Shown piece after piece: positions 55,341 to 64,000 of a stretch of 64,000 bases of DNA (position 1 is the stretch's first letter; every line of letters starts with the position of its first letter). The position numbers and the translations under genes were made by a program. The DNA is from Verrucomicrobiia bacterium (GTDB lineage Bacteria > Verrucomicrobiota > Verrucomicrobiia > Limisphaerales > JADLHS01): the NCBI GenBank assembly GCA_026125285.1, contig JAHCLO010000022.1, positions 1-64,000 on the forward strand, given 5' to 3'. The notes beneath the pieces were generated by a model, which saw nothing but the letters and a program-made list of their open reading frames with translations, was not told where the DNA came from and ran no database searches.

Positions 55341-55419
55341 GCGGGGACGAGCTTAAACCACGCTGGGCCGCGAATGAACATGAAATTCTTCTGGCGCAGG
55401 AGATGGCGTCAAGATCATG

Positions 55420-55455
55420 GGGTCAGAATAATGAGATGCTGCATTATTCTGACCC
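55420..55455. repeat. GGGTCAGAATAATG hairpin overlapping the uvrC stop
   Basis: GGGTCAGAATAATG (55420-55433) and CATTATTCTGACCC (55442-55455) are perfect inverted arms around eight bases. The motif resembles REP elements linked to RAYT-type transposases. The last codons and stop of uvrC are in its right arm, so it could also act as a terminator. Confidence 0.8.
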
Positions 55456-57162
55456 TATCATTTTGACTTTGGTTGGGTCTGTGGTTTGAACTTGTTCTGA
55501 GCGGGCCTGAAGAAATGCCCTTAATTCAACCGCCGTCTTGCCGCCAAAACCGGGCACAGCCGCAATCTGCTCCACCGTTGCGGTACGCAGGCGCTGCACC
55601 GAACCAAACCTTTTCAGCAACGCAGCCTTGCGCTGCTCGCCGATGCCGGGAAAGTCGTCCAGGATGCTCTCGGAGATTTTGCGGATGCGAAGCTGGGCGT
55701 TGTAGGAGTTGGCCACGCGATGAGATTCATCGCGCACGCGCTGGAGCAGTTTCACCGCCGGATGATCCAATCCCAACCGCAACGGCTGGCTCTCGCCGGG
55801 GCGATAGATTTCCTCGAACTCTTTCGCGAGGCCAATGATGGACACGTGACTCAGGCCGAGCTTGGCGAGTTCCGCGAACGCCGCATTGAGCTGGCCCTTC
55901 CCGCCGTCTATGAGGATCAAAGCGGGCAATGACGATGGAGGATGGAAGATGGAGGATGGGGATGAGTTTTGGCCGCCCTCTTCCATCTTCGATCCACCAG
56001 CTTCATGCCGTTTCGATTTGCGCCTCACTCGCTGGCTCGTTTCCTCCACCAACTTTTGCAGCTCCTGCGGAATGGCCTCGCCGCCCTCGGTGCGATCCTC
56101 GGCTTCGGAGATTGAGACTTGAGCCTTGGATTCGTTGAGCAGCCGCGTGTAGCGCCGCCGCACAACCTCAGCCATGCTCGCAAAATCGTCCTGGCCCGTG
56201 ACCGTCTTGATCTTGAATCGGCGATAGTTGGCGCGGTCGGGCCGGCCGTGCTTGAAGCTGACCAGCGACGCCACTGCGAACGTACCGCTGATGTTGGAGA
56301 TGTCGAAACCCTCAATGCGCTGCGGCGGCTCGGGCAGTCCCAGCACCTCCGCCAATGCCACCAAGTCCTTTTCCGGATCCAACGCCAATGGCAAGGTGTA
56401 GGGCAGGCGCTCGAATTTCTCGGTGCGTTTCGTGGTGCGTTCCAGGTCCTTGATGAGGTCCCGCAGATCGGCGGCCTTTTCGTAGTCTTGCGCGGCGGCG
56501 GCCTTGCGCATTTCGATGGCGAGCTGTTCCTGCATCTCGCGACACTGGCCGTCGAGGAAGTCGCACGCGGCCTTCACCTGATCGAGATACTGCTCGCGCG
56601 AGACGTTGCCGATGCAGGGCGCGGTGCAGTACTTGAGATGCGCGTAGAGGCAGTGCTTGTAGTCCGCCTCACCCGGCGTGAACACGCGGCAGCCGCGCAG
56701 GTTGAACTGCTTGCGCACCAGCGCGAGCGTGTTGCGGGCGGCGGTTGAATTGGTGAACGGACCGTAGTATCGCGCGCCGTCGTCCTTGCGGATGCGGGCA
56801 AAGGCGAAGTTCGGAATGGGGTCGTGCAGATTGATCTTCACCATCAGGAACCGCTTGTCGTCGCGGAAGCTGATGTTGTAGCGCGGCTGGAATTCCTTGA
56901 TGAGTTTGCCTTCGAGCAGGAGCGCCTCGGGTTCGCTCTTGACGACATGCACGTCGAAGTCATGGATTGCTTCCACAAGCGCGTTGAATTTCAAATCCCA
57001 GCCCAGGCGGCGCGAGGGATGAAAATACTGGCTCACGCGCTTGCGCAGGTCGCGCGCCTTGCCCACGTAAATCACCGTGCCAAACCGGTCCTTCATCAGG
57101 TAGATGCCGGGCTTGTGTGGCAGCGTACTGAGCTTTTTTCGGATATGATCGGACAACGGCAC
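55444..57162 (-). CDS. uvrC: Excinuclease ABC subunit C
   Basis: 572 residues. UvrC makes both incisions in nucleotide excision repair with UvrA and UvrB. The GIY-YIG nuclease is at the N-terminus (GIY at 19-21, YVG at 32-34), the Cys-rich segment CLYAHLKYCTAPCIG near 168-182, the UVR motif near 205-240, then the RNase H-like nuclease (FDISN, LILIDGGKGQ) and a helix-hairpin-helix tail (FPGIGEQRKAALL, VPGFGGKTA). Between the two RNase H motifs about 70 extra residues are present, partly a Ser/Pro/Glu-rich stretch encoded by an inverted repeat. The C-terminal KVKMIGSE comes from another repeat. The essential residues look intact. Confidence 0.93.
   Translation of the reverse strand: MPLSDHIRKKLSTLPHKPGIYLMKDRFGTVIYVGKARDLRKRVSQYFHPSRRLGWDLKFNALVEAIHDFDVHVVKSEPEALLLEGKLIKEFQPRYNISFRDDKRFLMVKINLHDPIPNFAFARIRKDDGARYYGPFTNSTAARNTLALVRKQFNLRGCRVFTPGEADYKHCLYAHLKYCTAPCIGNVSREQYLDQVKAACDFLDGQCREMQEQLAIEMRKAAAAQDYEKAADLRDLIKDLERTTKRTEKFERLPYTLPLALDPEKDLVALAEVLGLPEPPQRIEGFDISNISGTFAVASLVSFKHGRPDRANYRRFKIKTVTGQDDFASMAEVVRRRYTRLLNESKAQVSISEAEDRTEGGEAIPQELQKLVEETSQRVRRKSKRHEAGGSKMEEGGQNSSPSSIFHPPSSLPALILIDGGKGQLNAAFAELAKLGLSHVSIIGLAKEFEEIYRPGESQPLRLGLDHPAVKLLQRVRDESHRVANSYNAQLRIRKISESILDDFPGIGEQRKAALLKRFGSVQRLRTATVEQIAAVPGFGGKTAVELRAFLQARSEQVQTTDPTKVKMIGSE
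55940..55995. repeat. GGAAGATGG-type inverted repeat inside uvrC
   Basis: GGATGGAAGATGG...GG (from 55940) pairs imperfectly with CCGCCCTCTTCCATCTTC...C (to 55995). It encodes about residues 390-408 of UvrC in frame. Confidence 0.7.
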
Positions 57163-57304
57163 GGAGGAAAGCTACAGGTTGCAGGTTGGAAGATGCAAGT
57201 GGCTGTGTCGCGGGCCGTGCGTCGCGGGCCGGTCGTGCCGTCGGCGATAACTTGGTTTTCGCATTGCCAGCCCCGGTGCGCCGGAGTATTCAGCAACGAA
57301 TCTT

Positions 57305-57730
57305 ATGCCCGAAGACGCAACTCCACCACCGGTTCAACCAACGCCACCACCCCCAGTGCAACCGTCCGCCGAACAACAGGCCCGCACTTGGAACATGTGG
57401 TGTCACTTAAGCGCCCTGGCAGGATTGCTGGGCATTCCCTTTGGCAATGTGCTCGGGCCGCTGTTGATCTGGCAGATCAAGAAAATCGAAATCCCGTCGC
57501 TGGATATCCACGGCAAGGCGGCGGTAAATTTTCAATTGACGGTGCTGATCGCCGCGCTCGTGACTTGCGCGGTCGCATTCGTGCTCTCGTTTTTCTGCAT
57601 CGGCTATCTGCTTTTCCCGCTTGTGTTCGCCATCGTTATCGCCGGCATGGTCTTTGCCGTCATCGCCGGCCTCAAGGCCAACGAGGGGAAGGAATACCAA
57701 TATCCTTACAGTCTCAAGTTGATCAGTTGA
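57305..57730 (+). CDS. DUF4870-family membrane protein
   Basis: 141 residues. A Pro-rich cytosolic start (PPPVQPTPPPPVQP) is followed by WNMWCHLSALAGLLGIPFGNVLGPLLIWQIKK, the DUF4870 hallmark, a loop with HGKAAVNFQ and two more spans. The role is unknown. It is divergent from uvrC. Confidence 0.85.
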   Translation: MPEDATPPPVQPTPPPPVQPSAEQQARTWNMWCHLSALAGLLGIPFGNVLGPLLIWQIKKIEIPSLDIHGKAAVNFQLTVLIAALVTCAVAFVLSFFCIGYLLFPLVFAIVIAGMVFAVIAGLKANEGKEYQYPYSLKLIS

Positions 57731-57800
57731 CTTGAGGCATTCTTGAGCAGTCTCACGTGCTTTAGACAAATTTCGATTGCGCGGTGTCTATTAAGGTAGA

Positions 57801-59318
57801 ATGGCCATTTCAGTTCAGATCAGGATACCAGTGGTTGCGCTCGTAGCGGTACTGGTCACCGGCTGTCATCGAGAGAAACCGACTCTCGGCGCAGAAGAAT
57901 TGTCTCCACTGCTGGACTCCCAACTGAGAGCCTTCTTCGCCTTGAAGCATCAACAAGCCGTCAGCCTCGTCGAGGTTGACAAAGCTCTTTATGCCGATTC
58001 AGACGACAAGCCGCTGTCAATTACCAAAGGCCTCGCGCCCGAAGTATGGCCTTACTTCAAGGCGGGCGAGAAAGGGGATTGGCAGAAGATGGCCAAGTTT
58101 TACCGCCAGATGGCAACGCGCTCGTACCAGTTTGAAAATCCGACGCAATCGCCTGACGAACGATTGAACTCAACGGCGTGGCAGCCCATTAACGAAACCT
58201 TCCGCGCTTTCGAGCAACTGACCGCCGCCGACCCGAAATACCTGCTGGCTTATGGTCAGGAGATAATGGCAAGCGTTCCCCAAGGCAGTGTCTTCTTTGC
58301 TGGAACCGATGCCGGGAGATTCTTGACGACATTCCTAAGCCGTTCTCAACCGGATGGCGACCCGTTTTTCATCATCAGTCAGAATCAGCTCGCTGACGGA
58401 TTGCAGTTGGAATACCTGCGGTCTATGTACTCAAACAGACTTCAAACGCCGACCTCCGATGACACTCAGGCTGCCTTCCTTGAGTTTATGGAGGATCTCC
58501 GGCAACGTTTTGAGCAGAAGAAACTGAAGCCAGGAGAGGATGCGCAAATTGTGGATGGCAGACTGAAGGCGAGTGGTTTGCTTGCTGTTATGCAGATCAA
58601 CGAACTCATAGCAAAACGCATTTTTCACAAGAACCCTGATCACGAATTTTATCTCGACGAACAGTGGCCTATGGAATGGACGCATGCACACCTTGTCCCA
58701 CATGGGTTTGTCTTCAAAGTCAGCCGCGAACCATTGGCGCGGCTGTCTTCAGAGATCATAGAGAAAGACCGCGCGTTTTGGAATGGGTGGACATCCAAGG
58801 CGGTAGGCAACTGGCTAACGAATAGCACCTCCGTTCAGGAGATTTGCGACTTTGCGGAGAAGACGTATGTCCGCAAAGATCTGACTGAATTTACTGGTGA
58901 TCCTCAATTCGTCTGCACATCCAGGAATTGGAAGCCCGTGCGCGATTATCTAGGTGCGAGCGCCGTTTTCTCCAAGTCACGCACTTCCATAGCCAGAGTT
59001 TACTGGGCACGCGCTCGAAGTGCCAAGACCGTTGAGGAGCGTACGAAGTTGCTTGAGGAAGCGGATTTCGCATTTCGTCAGGCGTTCGCTCTCTGCCCCT
59101 ACCAAGAAAGCACTCAGCAGTGTTTTGGCGCTTTCTTGCTTGAGCAAATGCGATTCCAGGATGCCATCTTGGTTGCTCGCACCATCGGAAGATTTGGTCT
59201 GGCTGACAAGAGCGCTCAAGACTGGGTCAAGCAGGTCGAGAAACTCGCCGGAGCAGCCGCCGCCATGGAGCGGACCAATTCCATGGGATTCCCTACGCCC
59301 ACTGGGGATTCTCCATAA
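57801..59318 (+). CDS. Predicted lipoprotein, 505 residues
   Basis: The signal peptide ends in a lipobox-like VLVTGC with Cys22, so it is probably anchored in a membrane. The mature part is helix-rich, with a TPR-like C-terminus (LLEEADFAFRQAFALCPYQESTQQCFGAFLLEQ). I do not recognise the family. The gene is lower in GC than its neighbours and has less biased codon use, so it may be a late arrival. Its last 26 bp overlap the convergent SIS gene. Confidence 0.65.
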   Translation: MAISVQIRIPVVALVAVLVTGCHREKPTLGAEELSPLLDSQLRAFFALKHQQAVSLVEVDKALYADSDDKPLSITKGLAPEVWPYFKAGEKGDWQKMAKFYRQMATRSYQFENPTQSPDERLNSTAWQPINETFRAFEQLTAADPKYLLAYGQEIMASVPQGSVFFAGTDAGRFLTTFLSRSQPDGDPFFIISQNQLADGLQLEYLRSMYSNRLQTPTSDDTQAAFLEFMEDLRQRFEQKKLKPGEDAQIVDGRLKASGLLAVMQINELIAKRIFHKNPDHEFYLDEQWPMEWTHAHLVPHGFVFKVSREPLARLSSEIIEKDRAFWNGWTSKAVGNWLTNSTSVQEICDFAEKTYVRKDLTEFTGDPQFVCTSRNWKPVRDYLGASAVFSKSRTSIARVYWARARSAKTVEERTKLLEEADFAFRQAFALCPYQESTQQCFGAFLLEQMRFQDAILVARTIGRFGLADKSAQDWVKQVEKLAGAAAAMERTNSMGFPTPTGDSP

Positions 59319-59859
59319 ACGCGTAGCACAGTATGTGGAGAACGCCCATCTGCGCGTCCTCCACCCGGCCGTAGTGCGTGTCGTTGATGACCAAGACCGC
59401 TTCGGCGATCTCCGCCATCCGCCCGCGTTTCGCGCCCACGAGGGCGACAGTTCTTAATCTGTTCTTTTTCGCCCACTCGAGCGCCTTCAGGCAGTTGGGC
59501 GAGTTGCCGCTCACGCTCACGCCGATGGCGACGTCGCCGGGTTGGCCGTAATTGTGCAACTGCCCCACGAACACGTCTTCGTAGGAGTAATCGTTGCCCA
59601 GCGCGGTCATCCAACTCACGTTGTCGGTGAGCGAGAGAACGCGGAAGCGCTTGCCAAGCTTATCGGACGCACCTTTGCCAAGGTCGGTGGCGAAGTGCGA
59701 AGCATTGGCCGCGCTGCCGCCATTGCCAAACACAAACACCTGCCGGTCAGCCTTGAAGACGGCGCGCAGTTGTTCAATCAACCGGGCCACGGCGTCCACG
59801 GGGATTGAATCCAGCGTGGCTTTCTGCGCGGTGAGATAGTCGGAAATCCATTGATTCAT
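59293..59859 (-). CDS. SIS-domain protein, phosphoheptose isomerase-like
   Basis: 188 residues forming one SIS domain. FGNGGSAANASHFATDLGKG and VSVSGNSPNCLKALEWAK are the sugar-phosphate binding motifs seen in GmhA-type isomerases, which make D-glycero-D-manno-heptose 7-phosphate for LPS. It could also be DiaA-like. No other heptose genes are nearby, so the substrate is open. Confidence 0.85.
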   Translation of the reverse strand: MNQWISDYLTAQKATLDSIPVDAVARLIEQLRAVFKADRQVFVFGNGGSAANASHFATDLGKGASDKLGKRFRVLSLTDNVSWMTALGNDYSYEDVFVGQLHNYGQPGDVAIGVSVSGNSPNCLKALEWAKKNRLRTVALVGAKRGRMAEIAEAVLVINDTHYGRVEDAQMGVLHILCYAFMENPQWA

Positions 59860-59931
59860 GCGGCGACGAGGATGCCGGGCCGGGCCGGGCGTGTCACGAG
59901 ATTTTGGCCCGCCCCGAGGTTGGACGAACGG

Positions 59932-60585
59932 TCAAAACCACCTACCCACCGAGCGAAAAACTTCCATGGTACAATCGCGCCACCAAACGAGCGCCGTGGG
60001 CAAATCCACTTGGGCGGCCAGCAACGGTAATCCCAGAAGCAACACCATCACGTTGCCCAAAAAGATGACCACCGCAGAAAACAAGTAGCCCTGACTGGTG
60101 ATGTCGCTTTGTTCCAGACCTAGAATTTGGCACGTCAACGTGAGGTGAAAGGCGTACGCCGCGCCGAGCAACAGGTGAAACCACGCCAGATAGGCGTGCC
60201 AGTTCCAGAGCAGATGACCGGTGGCGAACACCGCCACCACGATCACCGCATAAAACGGAAAGAAGTACGGCGCCAGGGCGATGAGAAAATTGGTTTTGCT
60301 GACAATGACGTGACCTCCTTGGGCCGTCGCGCGGAGTTTCTTCACCCGTCCGCCGAACAACCAGACCCATAGAGCGTGCGTCAGTTCATGCCCGACCACA
60401 TAAAGCCACATTGGTCTGGGCAGCAGCAGATAAACCGCCAGCCAGCAAGCCGCGCCCGCCAGCATCGGAATCCAAGTGGTGTCTGCGCTGCCGCTGGCGC
60501 GCAACACCAGCCACAAAGCCGACGCTGCGCCAATGCAGACCGGCAGCAGCAGGATGGCAATGATCATTTTGGCCCACTTTGGCAC
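59932..60585 (-). CDS. Membrane protein with HExxH, M50-peptidase-like
   Basis: 217 residues with about five spans. HELTH (66-70) sits in the membrane-embedded order 'VVGHELTHALWVWLFGG' usual for M50 site-2-type peptidases. The matching second motif (an NPDG-like Asp) is not seen, so proteolysis is not certain. Compared with M50 proteases of known function it is short, without PDZ or CBS domain. Confidence 0.7.
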   Translation of the reverse strand: MPKWAKMIIAILLLPVCIGAASALWLVLRASGSADTTWIPMLAGAACWLAVYLLLPRPMWLYVVGHELTHALWVWLFGGRVKKLRATAQGGHVIVSKTNFLIALAPYFFPFYAVIVVAVFATGHLLWNWHAYLAWFHLLLGAAYAFHLTLTCQILGLEQSDITSQGYLFSAVVIFLGNVMVLLLGLPLLAAQVDLPTALVWWRDCTMEVFRSVGRWF

Positions 60586-60714
60586 GCGCGGATTGTTGGA
60601 AAAACCACCGCGCGCGGCGAGCGATTTTGCGGGCGGCGACGCAGTTCTGATTCAATCTCGGCTTCACCAACTTGACGCTTGGTACTTTCCTCTCCGCCAG
60701 TACCATTTCGTGCC

Positions 60715-61281
60715 ATGACGCAAGACGAAGTTCTCCAAGTTTTTCGTGACAGCGGCGCATTGCTGGAGGGACATTTCATCCTCCGCAGCGGTTTGCACAG
60801 CCGGCAGTTTTTTCAGTGTGCCCTGGCGCTGCAACAAATGCCGGTCGTGGAAAAGCTGGGGGCCGAACTTGCCGGCAAGGCGCGAACTTTGGGTGCCGTT
60901 ACTATCATCGCGCCGGCCATGGGCGGTCTGGTCATCGGTCAGGAAGTGGCTCGTCAATTGGGCGTGCGTTTCATCTTTGCGGAGAAAGAGGACGGACGAC
61001 TTGTCCTGCGGCGCGGATTCAAAATCTCGCCCGGCGAGCGAATACTCGTCGTGGAAGATGTGGTGACCAAAGGGGGGCGCGTCCAGGAAACACTCAACAT
61101 CGTCCGCGCCAATGGCGGAGTAGTAGCGGGTATAGCCATCCTCGTGGACCGATCAAATGGCACGGTGGACTTTGGCGTGCCGCTGCAGAGTCTGATTGCT
61201 CTGCAGGTCGAGACATTCGCTCCTGACAATCTTCCCTCCGACCTCGCAATCACCCCGGCAATCAAGCCGGGCAGTAAGTAA
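60715..61281 (+). CDS. pyrE: Orotate phosphoribosyltransferase
   Basis: 188 residues, started at ATG 60715. It makes OMP from orotate and PRPP in pyrimidine synthesis. The PRPP loop VVEDVVTKGG (112-121) and the dimer loop EKEDGRLVLRR, which closes the active site, are clear. GHFILRSGLHS is typical of PyrE. It stands alone, divergent from the M50-like gene. Confidence 0.93.
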   Translation: MTQDEVLQVFRDSGALLEGHFILRSGLHSRQFFQCALALQQMPVVEKLGAELAGKARTLGAVTIIAPAMGGLVIGQEVARQLGVRFIFAEKEDGRLVLRRGFKISPGERILVVEDVVTKGGRVQETLNIVRANGGVVAGIAILVDRSNGTVDFGVPLQSLIALQVETFAPDNLPSDLAITPAIKPGSK

Positions 61282-61388
61282 ACTTTCGCTTCAAGTTGAG
61301 CCAGGCACAGTGTGCCAGCGACACATTAAAGTGTGCCATAGCGTCGCGAGTGGCGCAGAGGTGGCTTGACGTGGTTTAACGCCGATTG

Positions 61389-61413
61389 ATCTGTAAATTG
61401 TTAATCCACAGAT
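61389..61413. promoter_or_regulatory. Dyad upstream of dnaK
   Basis: ATCTGT and ACAGAT are separated by 13 AT-rich bases, 75 bp before dnaK. The 206-bp gap has no CIRCE operator. Whether this dyad controls dnaK is unknown. Confidence 0.35.
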
Positions 61414-61487
61414 ATATCAGCGCAATCGAACAACGGCGGCATTGGCTCTGCTAACCATTCCTCAGACGCAGTGTATCCAAAGATTTT

Positions 61488-63428
61488 ATGGCAAAAGTAT
61501 TAGGCATTGATTTGGGAACGACGAATTCCTGCATGGCCGTCATGGAGGGTGGCGAGCCAGTGGTGTTGGAGAATTCCGAGGGCCGGCGCATCACGCCGTC
61601 CGTGGTGGCGTTCAGCAAGAATGGCGAGCGGCTGGTCGGCGACGCGGCCAAGCGTCAAGCGGTGACCAACTCCCGCAACACGATTTACTCCATCAAACGC
61701 TTCATGGGCCGGAAGTTCCGCGAGGTCCAGGAAGAGATCAAACGCATGCCTTACAAGGTCGTCGAGGCCGCCAACGGCGATGTGAACGTCGAAGTCGAGG
61801 TGGACGGTCAGCCCAAGCACTTCAGTCCGCCTGAAATCTCGGCGATGATTCTGGCCAAACTGAAGGCGGATGCGGAAATGCGCCTGGGCGAGAAAATCAC
61901 CCAGGCCGTCATCACCGTTCCGGCTTACTTCAACGACTCCCAGCGGCAGGCCACCAAAGATGCGGGCAAGATTGCCGGGCTTGAAGTTCTGCGCATCATC
62001 AACGAGCCGACCGCAGCTTCCCTCGCTTACGGACTCGACAAGAAGAAGGAGGAGAAAATCGCCGTGTATGACCTGGGCGGCGGCACCTTCGATATCTCCG
62101 TGCTCGAAATCGGCGACGGCGTGTTCGAGGTAAGAGCGACCAACGGCGACACGCACTTGGGCGGTGACGATTGGGACAATCGCCTTATGGATTGGATTCT
62201 GGACGAGTTCAAGAAGGACCAAGGCATGGATTTGCGCAAACAACCAGACGCCCTCCAACGCATCAAGGAAGAGGCGGAGAAAGCCAAAATCGCACTTTCC
62301 AGCGCCCAGGTTTACGACATCAATCTGCCGTTCATCACCGCCGACGCCAGTGGGCCCAAGCATATCAGCATGAAGCTCTCCCGCGCGAAGATGGAACAAC
62401 TGTGCGACGACCTCTTCGAGCGCACCGTTGGGCCCGTTAAGAACTGTCTCAAGGATGCCGACGTCACGGTCGAGAAGATTGATGAATTGGTGCTGGTTGG
62501 CGGTATGACGCGCATGCCCAAAGTGGTCGAGACGGCGCGAAACCTCGTGAACAAGCCCCCGCATCAGGGCGTGAACCCGGATGAAGTTGTGGCCATCGGC
62601 GCGGGCATCCAGGGCGGCGTGCTCAAGGGCGACGTCAAGGACGTGCTGTTGCTGGACGTGACCCCACTGTCGCTGGGCATTGAAACGCTGGGCGGTGTGT
62701 TCACCAAGTTGATCGAGCGCAACACGACGATTCCGACCCGGAAATCAGAGATCTTTTCGACTGCCTCGGACAGCCAGCCGGGGGTGGAAATTCATGTCTT
62801 ACAGGGCGAACGCCAGTTTGCCCGCGACAACAAGACCATCGGGAAGTTTCATCTCACGGATATTCCTCCGGCCCCGCGCGGCGTGCCGCAGATCGAAGTG
62901 ACGTTCGACATTGATGCCAACGGCATTCTGCACGTCAGCGCCAAGGACCTTGGTACCGGCAAGGAGCAGAAGATCACGATCACCGCTAGCAGCGGGCTCT
63001 CCAAGGAGGAAATTGAAAAAATGCGCAAGGATGCCGAGGCGCATGCGGACGAGGACAAGGCGAAGCGCGAGGAAGTCGAAACCCGCAACGAAGCTGACGG
63101 CGCAGTGTATCGTTCCGAAAAGATGCTCAAGGACAACGCCGACAAGATTGGCGGTGATGATAAGAGCAAGATCGAGAAAGCTGTGGCGGACGTAAAGGAA
63201 GCGTTGAAAGGCAGCGACACCGGCGCCATCAAGGCCGCCAGCGAGAAGCTGAACGAGGCCTGGCAGGCCGTGAGCGCGGAGCTTTACAAAGCCGCGGCGG
63301 CGAAAGCACAGGAATCCCGGACTCAATCCGGCAGCACTCCCGGCGGCGAGACCAAGTCCGACGAGAAGAAGGACGCAAAGGACGAGGGCCCGATCATTGA
63401 CGCCGAGGTCGTGGACGAGAAGAAGTAG
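61488..63428 (+). CDS. dnaK: Hsp70 chaperone DnaK
   Basis: 646 residues. ATPase domain begins [13 protein letters not shown], with [33 protein letters not shown]; the peptide-binding domain follows with [19 protein letters not shown], and the end is DAEVVDEKK, close to the usual EVVDDKK. It works with DnaJ and GrpE, which are not in this window. It is followed by groES after 72 bp, so the two major chaperone systems are next to each other. Confidence 0.98.
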   Translation: MAKVLGIDLGTTNSCMAVMEGGEPVVLENSEGRRITPSVVAFSKNGERLVGDAAKRQAVTNSRNTIYSIKRFMGRKFREVQEEIKRMPYKVVEAANGDVNVEVEVDGQPKHFSPPEISAMILAKLKADAEMRLGEKITQAVITVPAYFNDSQRQATKDAGKIAGLEVLRIINEPTAASLAYGLDKKKEEKIAVYDLGGGTFDISVLEIGDGVFEVRATNGDTHLGGDDWDNRLMDWILDEFKKDQGMDLRKQPDALQRIKEEAEKAKIALSSAQVYDINLPFITADASGPKHISMKLSRAKMEQLCDDLFERTVGPVKNCLKDADVTVEKIDELVLVGGMTRMPKVVETARNLVNKPPHQGVNPDEVVAIGAGIQGGVLKGDVKDVLLLDVTPLSLGIETLGGVFTKLIERNTTIPTRKSEIFSTASDSQPGVEIHVLQGERQFARDNKTIGKFHLTDIPPAPRGVPQIEVTFDIDANGILHVSAKDLGTGKEQKITITASSGLSKEEIEKMRKDAEAHADEDKAKREEVETRNEADGAVYRSEKMLKDNADKIGGDDKSKIEKAVADVKEALKGSDTGAIKAASEKLNEAWQAVSAELYKAAAAKAQESRTQSGSTPGGETKSDEKKDAKDEGPIIDAEVVDEKK

Positions 63429-63433
63429 AATTT

Positions 63434-63455
63434 TCCCACCGCTCGGGCGGCGGGA
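63434..63455 (+). terminator. Hairpin between dnaK and groES
   Basis: TCCCACCGC and GCGGCGGGA pair with one mismatch around TCGG and are followed by TTTGATT. It could end or weaken transcription after dnaK. Confidence 0.5.
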
Positions 63456-63500
63456 TTTGATTACAGTCAAACAACCAAACCAAACCAAAAGCGAAAAAGT

Positions 63501-63794
63501 ATGGCACTGAACGTAAAACCGCTCGGCGATCGCATCCTCGTGGAAGCAGTCGAAGAGAAGGAAGTCAAGAAAGGCGGCATCATCATTCCCGATACCGCCA
63601 AGGAAAAACCCATGGAAAGCATCGTGGTGGCCCTCGGCACGGGCAAGACCGACGACAACGGCAAGAAAGTTCCGTTTGAAGTCAAGAAAGGTGACCGCGT
63701 GTTGGTCAGCAAGTACGGCGGCACCGAAATCAAGCTGGACGGCAAGGAATACAAGATCCTGAACTCGGACGATGTCCTCGCCGTCATTGGCTGA
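63501..63794 (+). CDS. groES: Co-chaperonin GroES
   Basis: 97 residues, the normal length. [39 protein letters not shown] start with the mobile loop, and the conserved [21 protein letters not shown]. It caps GroEL. groL starts 37 bp later, the usual order. Confidence 0.98.
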   Translation: MALNVKPLGDRILVEAVEEKEVKKGGIIIPDTAKEKPMESIVVALGTGKTDDNGKKVPFEVKKGDRVLVSKYGGTEIKLDGKEYKILNSDDVLAVIG

Positions 63795-63810
63795 TCCCTC
63801 CAACCTTTAA

Positions 63811-64000
<190 letters not shown>

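Noticed and set aside
61282..61487. CIRCE or sigma-32 promoter before dnaK
   Set aside because: No TTAGCACTC-N9-GAGTGCTAA pattern and no CCCCATNT-type -10 with a matching -35 was found.

Overview
The window looks like a chromosomal segment of a verrucomicrobial bacterium, most likely near Pedosphaera/Limisphaerales. This is an inference from content. It has very large secreted proteins with Ig-like and delta-60 repeats, ECF sigma factors with a Hanks-type kinase/TPR protein, an FG-GAP protein, a Tat-exported Gfo/Idh/MocA oxidoreductase, and many short palindromic repeats between and inside genes. GC is high and most genes lack a clear Shine-Dalgarno sequence. No rRNA, tRNA, CRISPR array or intact insertion sequence was seen.

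Layout. 1-517: a probable transposase remnant and palindromic repeats. 518-7045 (minus): a giant subtilisin-like protease and an unknown protein. 7308-10952: a single-chain type IIG-like restriction-modification enzyme carrying an in-frame palindromic repeat. 11460-20213: a sulfur locus with an Rrf2 regulator diverging from yezD, a porin and a sulfate-binding protein, and then cysT-cysW-cysA after an intervening deacylase and glycosyltransferase. A 27-bp dyad overlaps the divergent promoter. 20240-21690 (minus): an MNT-HEPN pair coupled to an ECF sigma gene and preceded by a decayed second copy of the sigma 5' end. 21761-29108 (minus): a delta-60 protein, a secreted protein and a Ser/Thr kinase. 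29270-36801: a class V aminotransferase, a three-gene sigma/membrane/secreted cassette, an MBL-fold protein, an FG-GAP protein and an oxidoreductase. 36809-42500: mgtE and two anion transporters, bounded by two 236-bp copies of a small gene for a 55-residue basic protein. 42836-47437: an alpha/beta hydrolase, a repeat-rich stretch and a P-type ATPase. 47541-51977: divergent genes fitting non-phosphorylating (Weimberg-type) pentonate oxidation. 52123-61281: a radical SAM protein, an orphan sugar ABC ATPase, uvrC (also with an in-frame repeat), small proteins, a SIS protein, an M50-like peptidase and pyrE. 61488-64000: dnaK, groES and the start of groL.

Functional links. The Rrf2 regulator probably controls sulfate uptake through the dyad. 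YjhG-type dehydratase, an FAH-family dehydratase and a ketoglutarate-semialdehyde dehydrogenase would turn a pentonate into 2-oxoglutarate. The MNT-HEPN pair is translationally linked to the sigma factor. Observations most worth follow-up are the sigma-flanked MNT-HEPN cassette, the duplicated basic micro-gene with a coding-like substitution pattern, and the in-frame palindromic repeats in two conserved enzymes.
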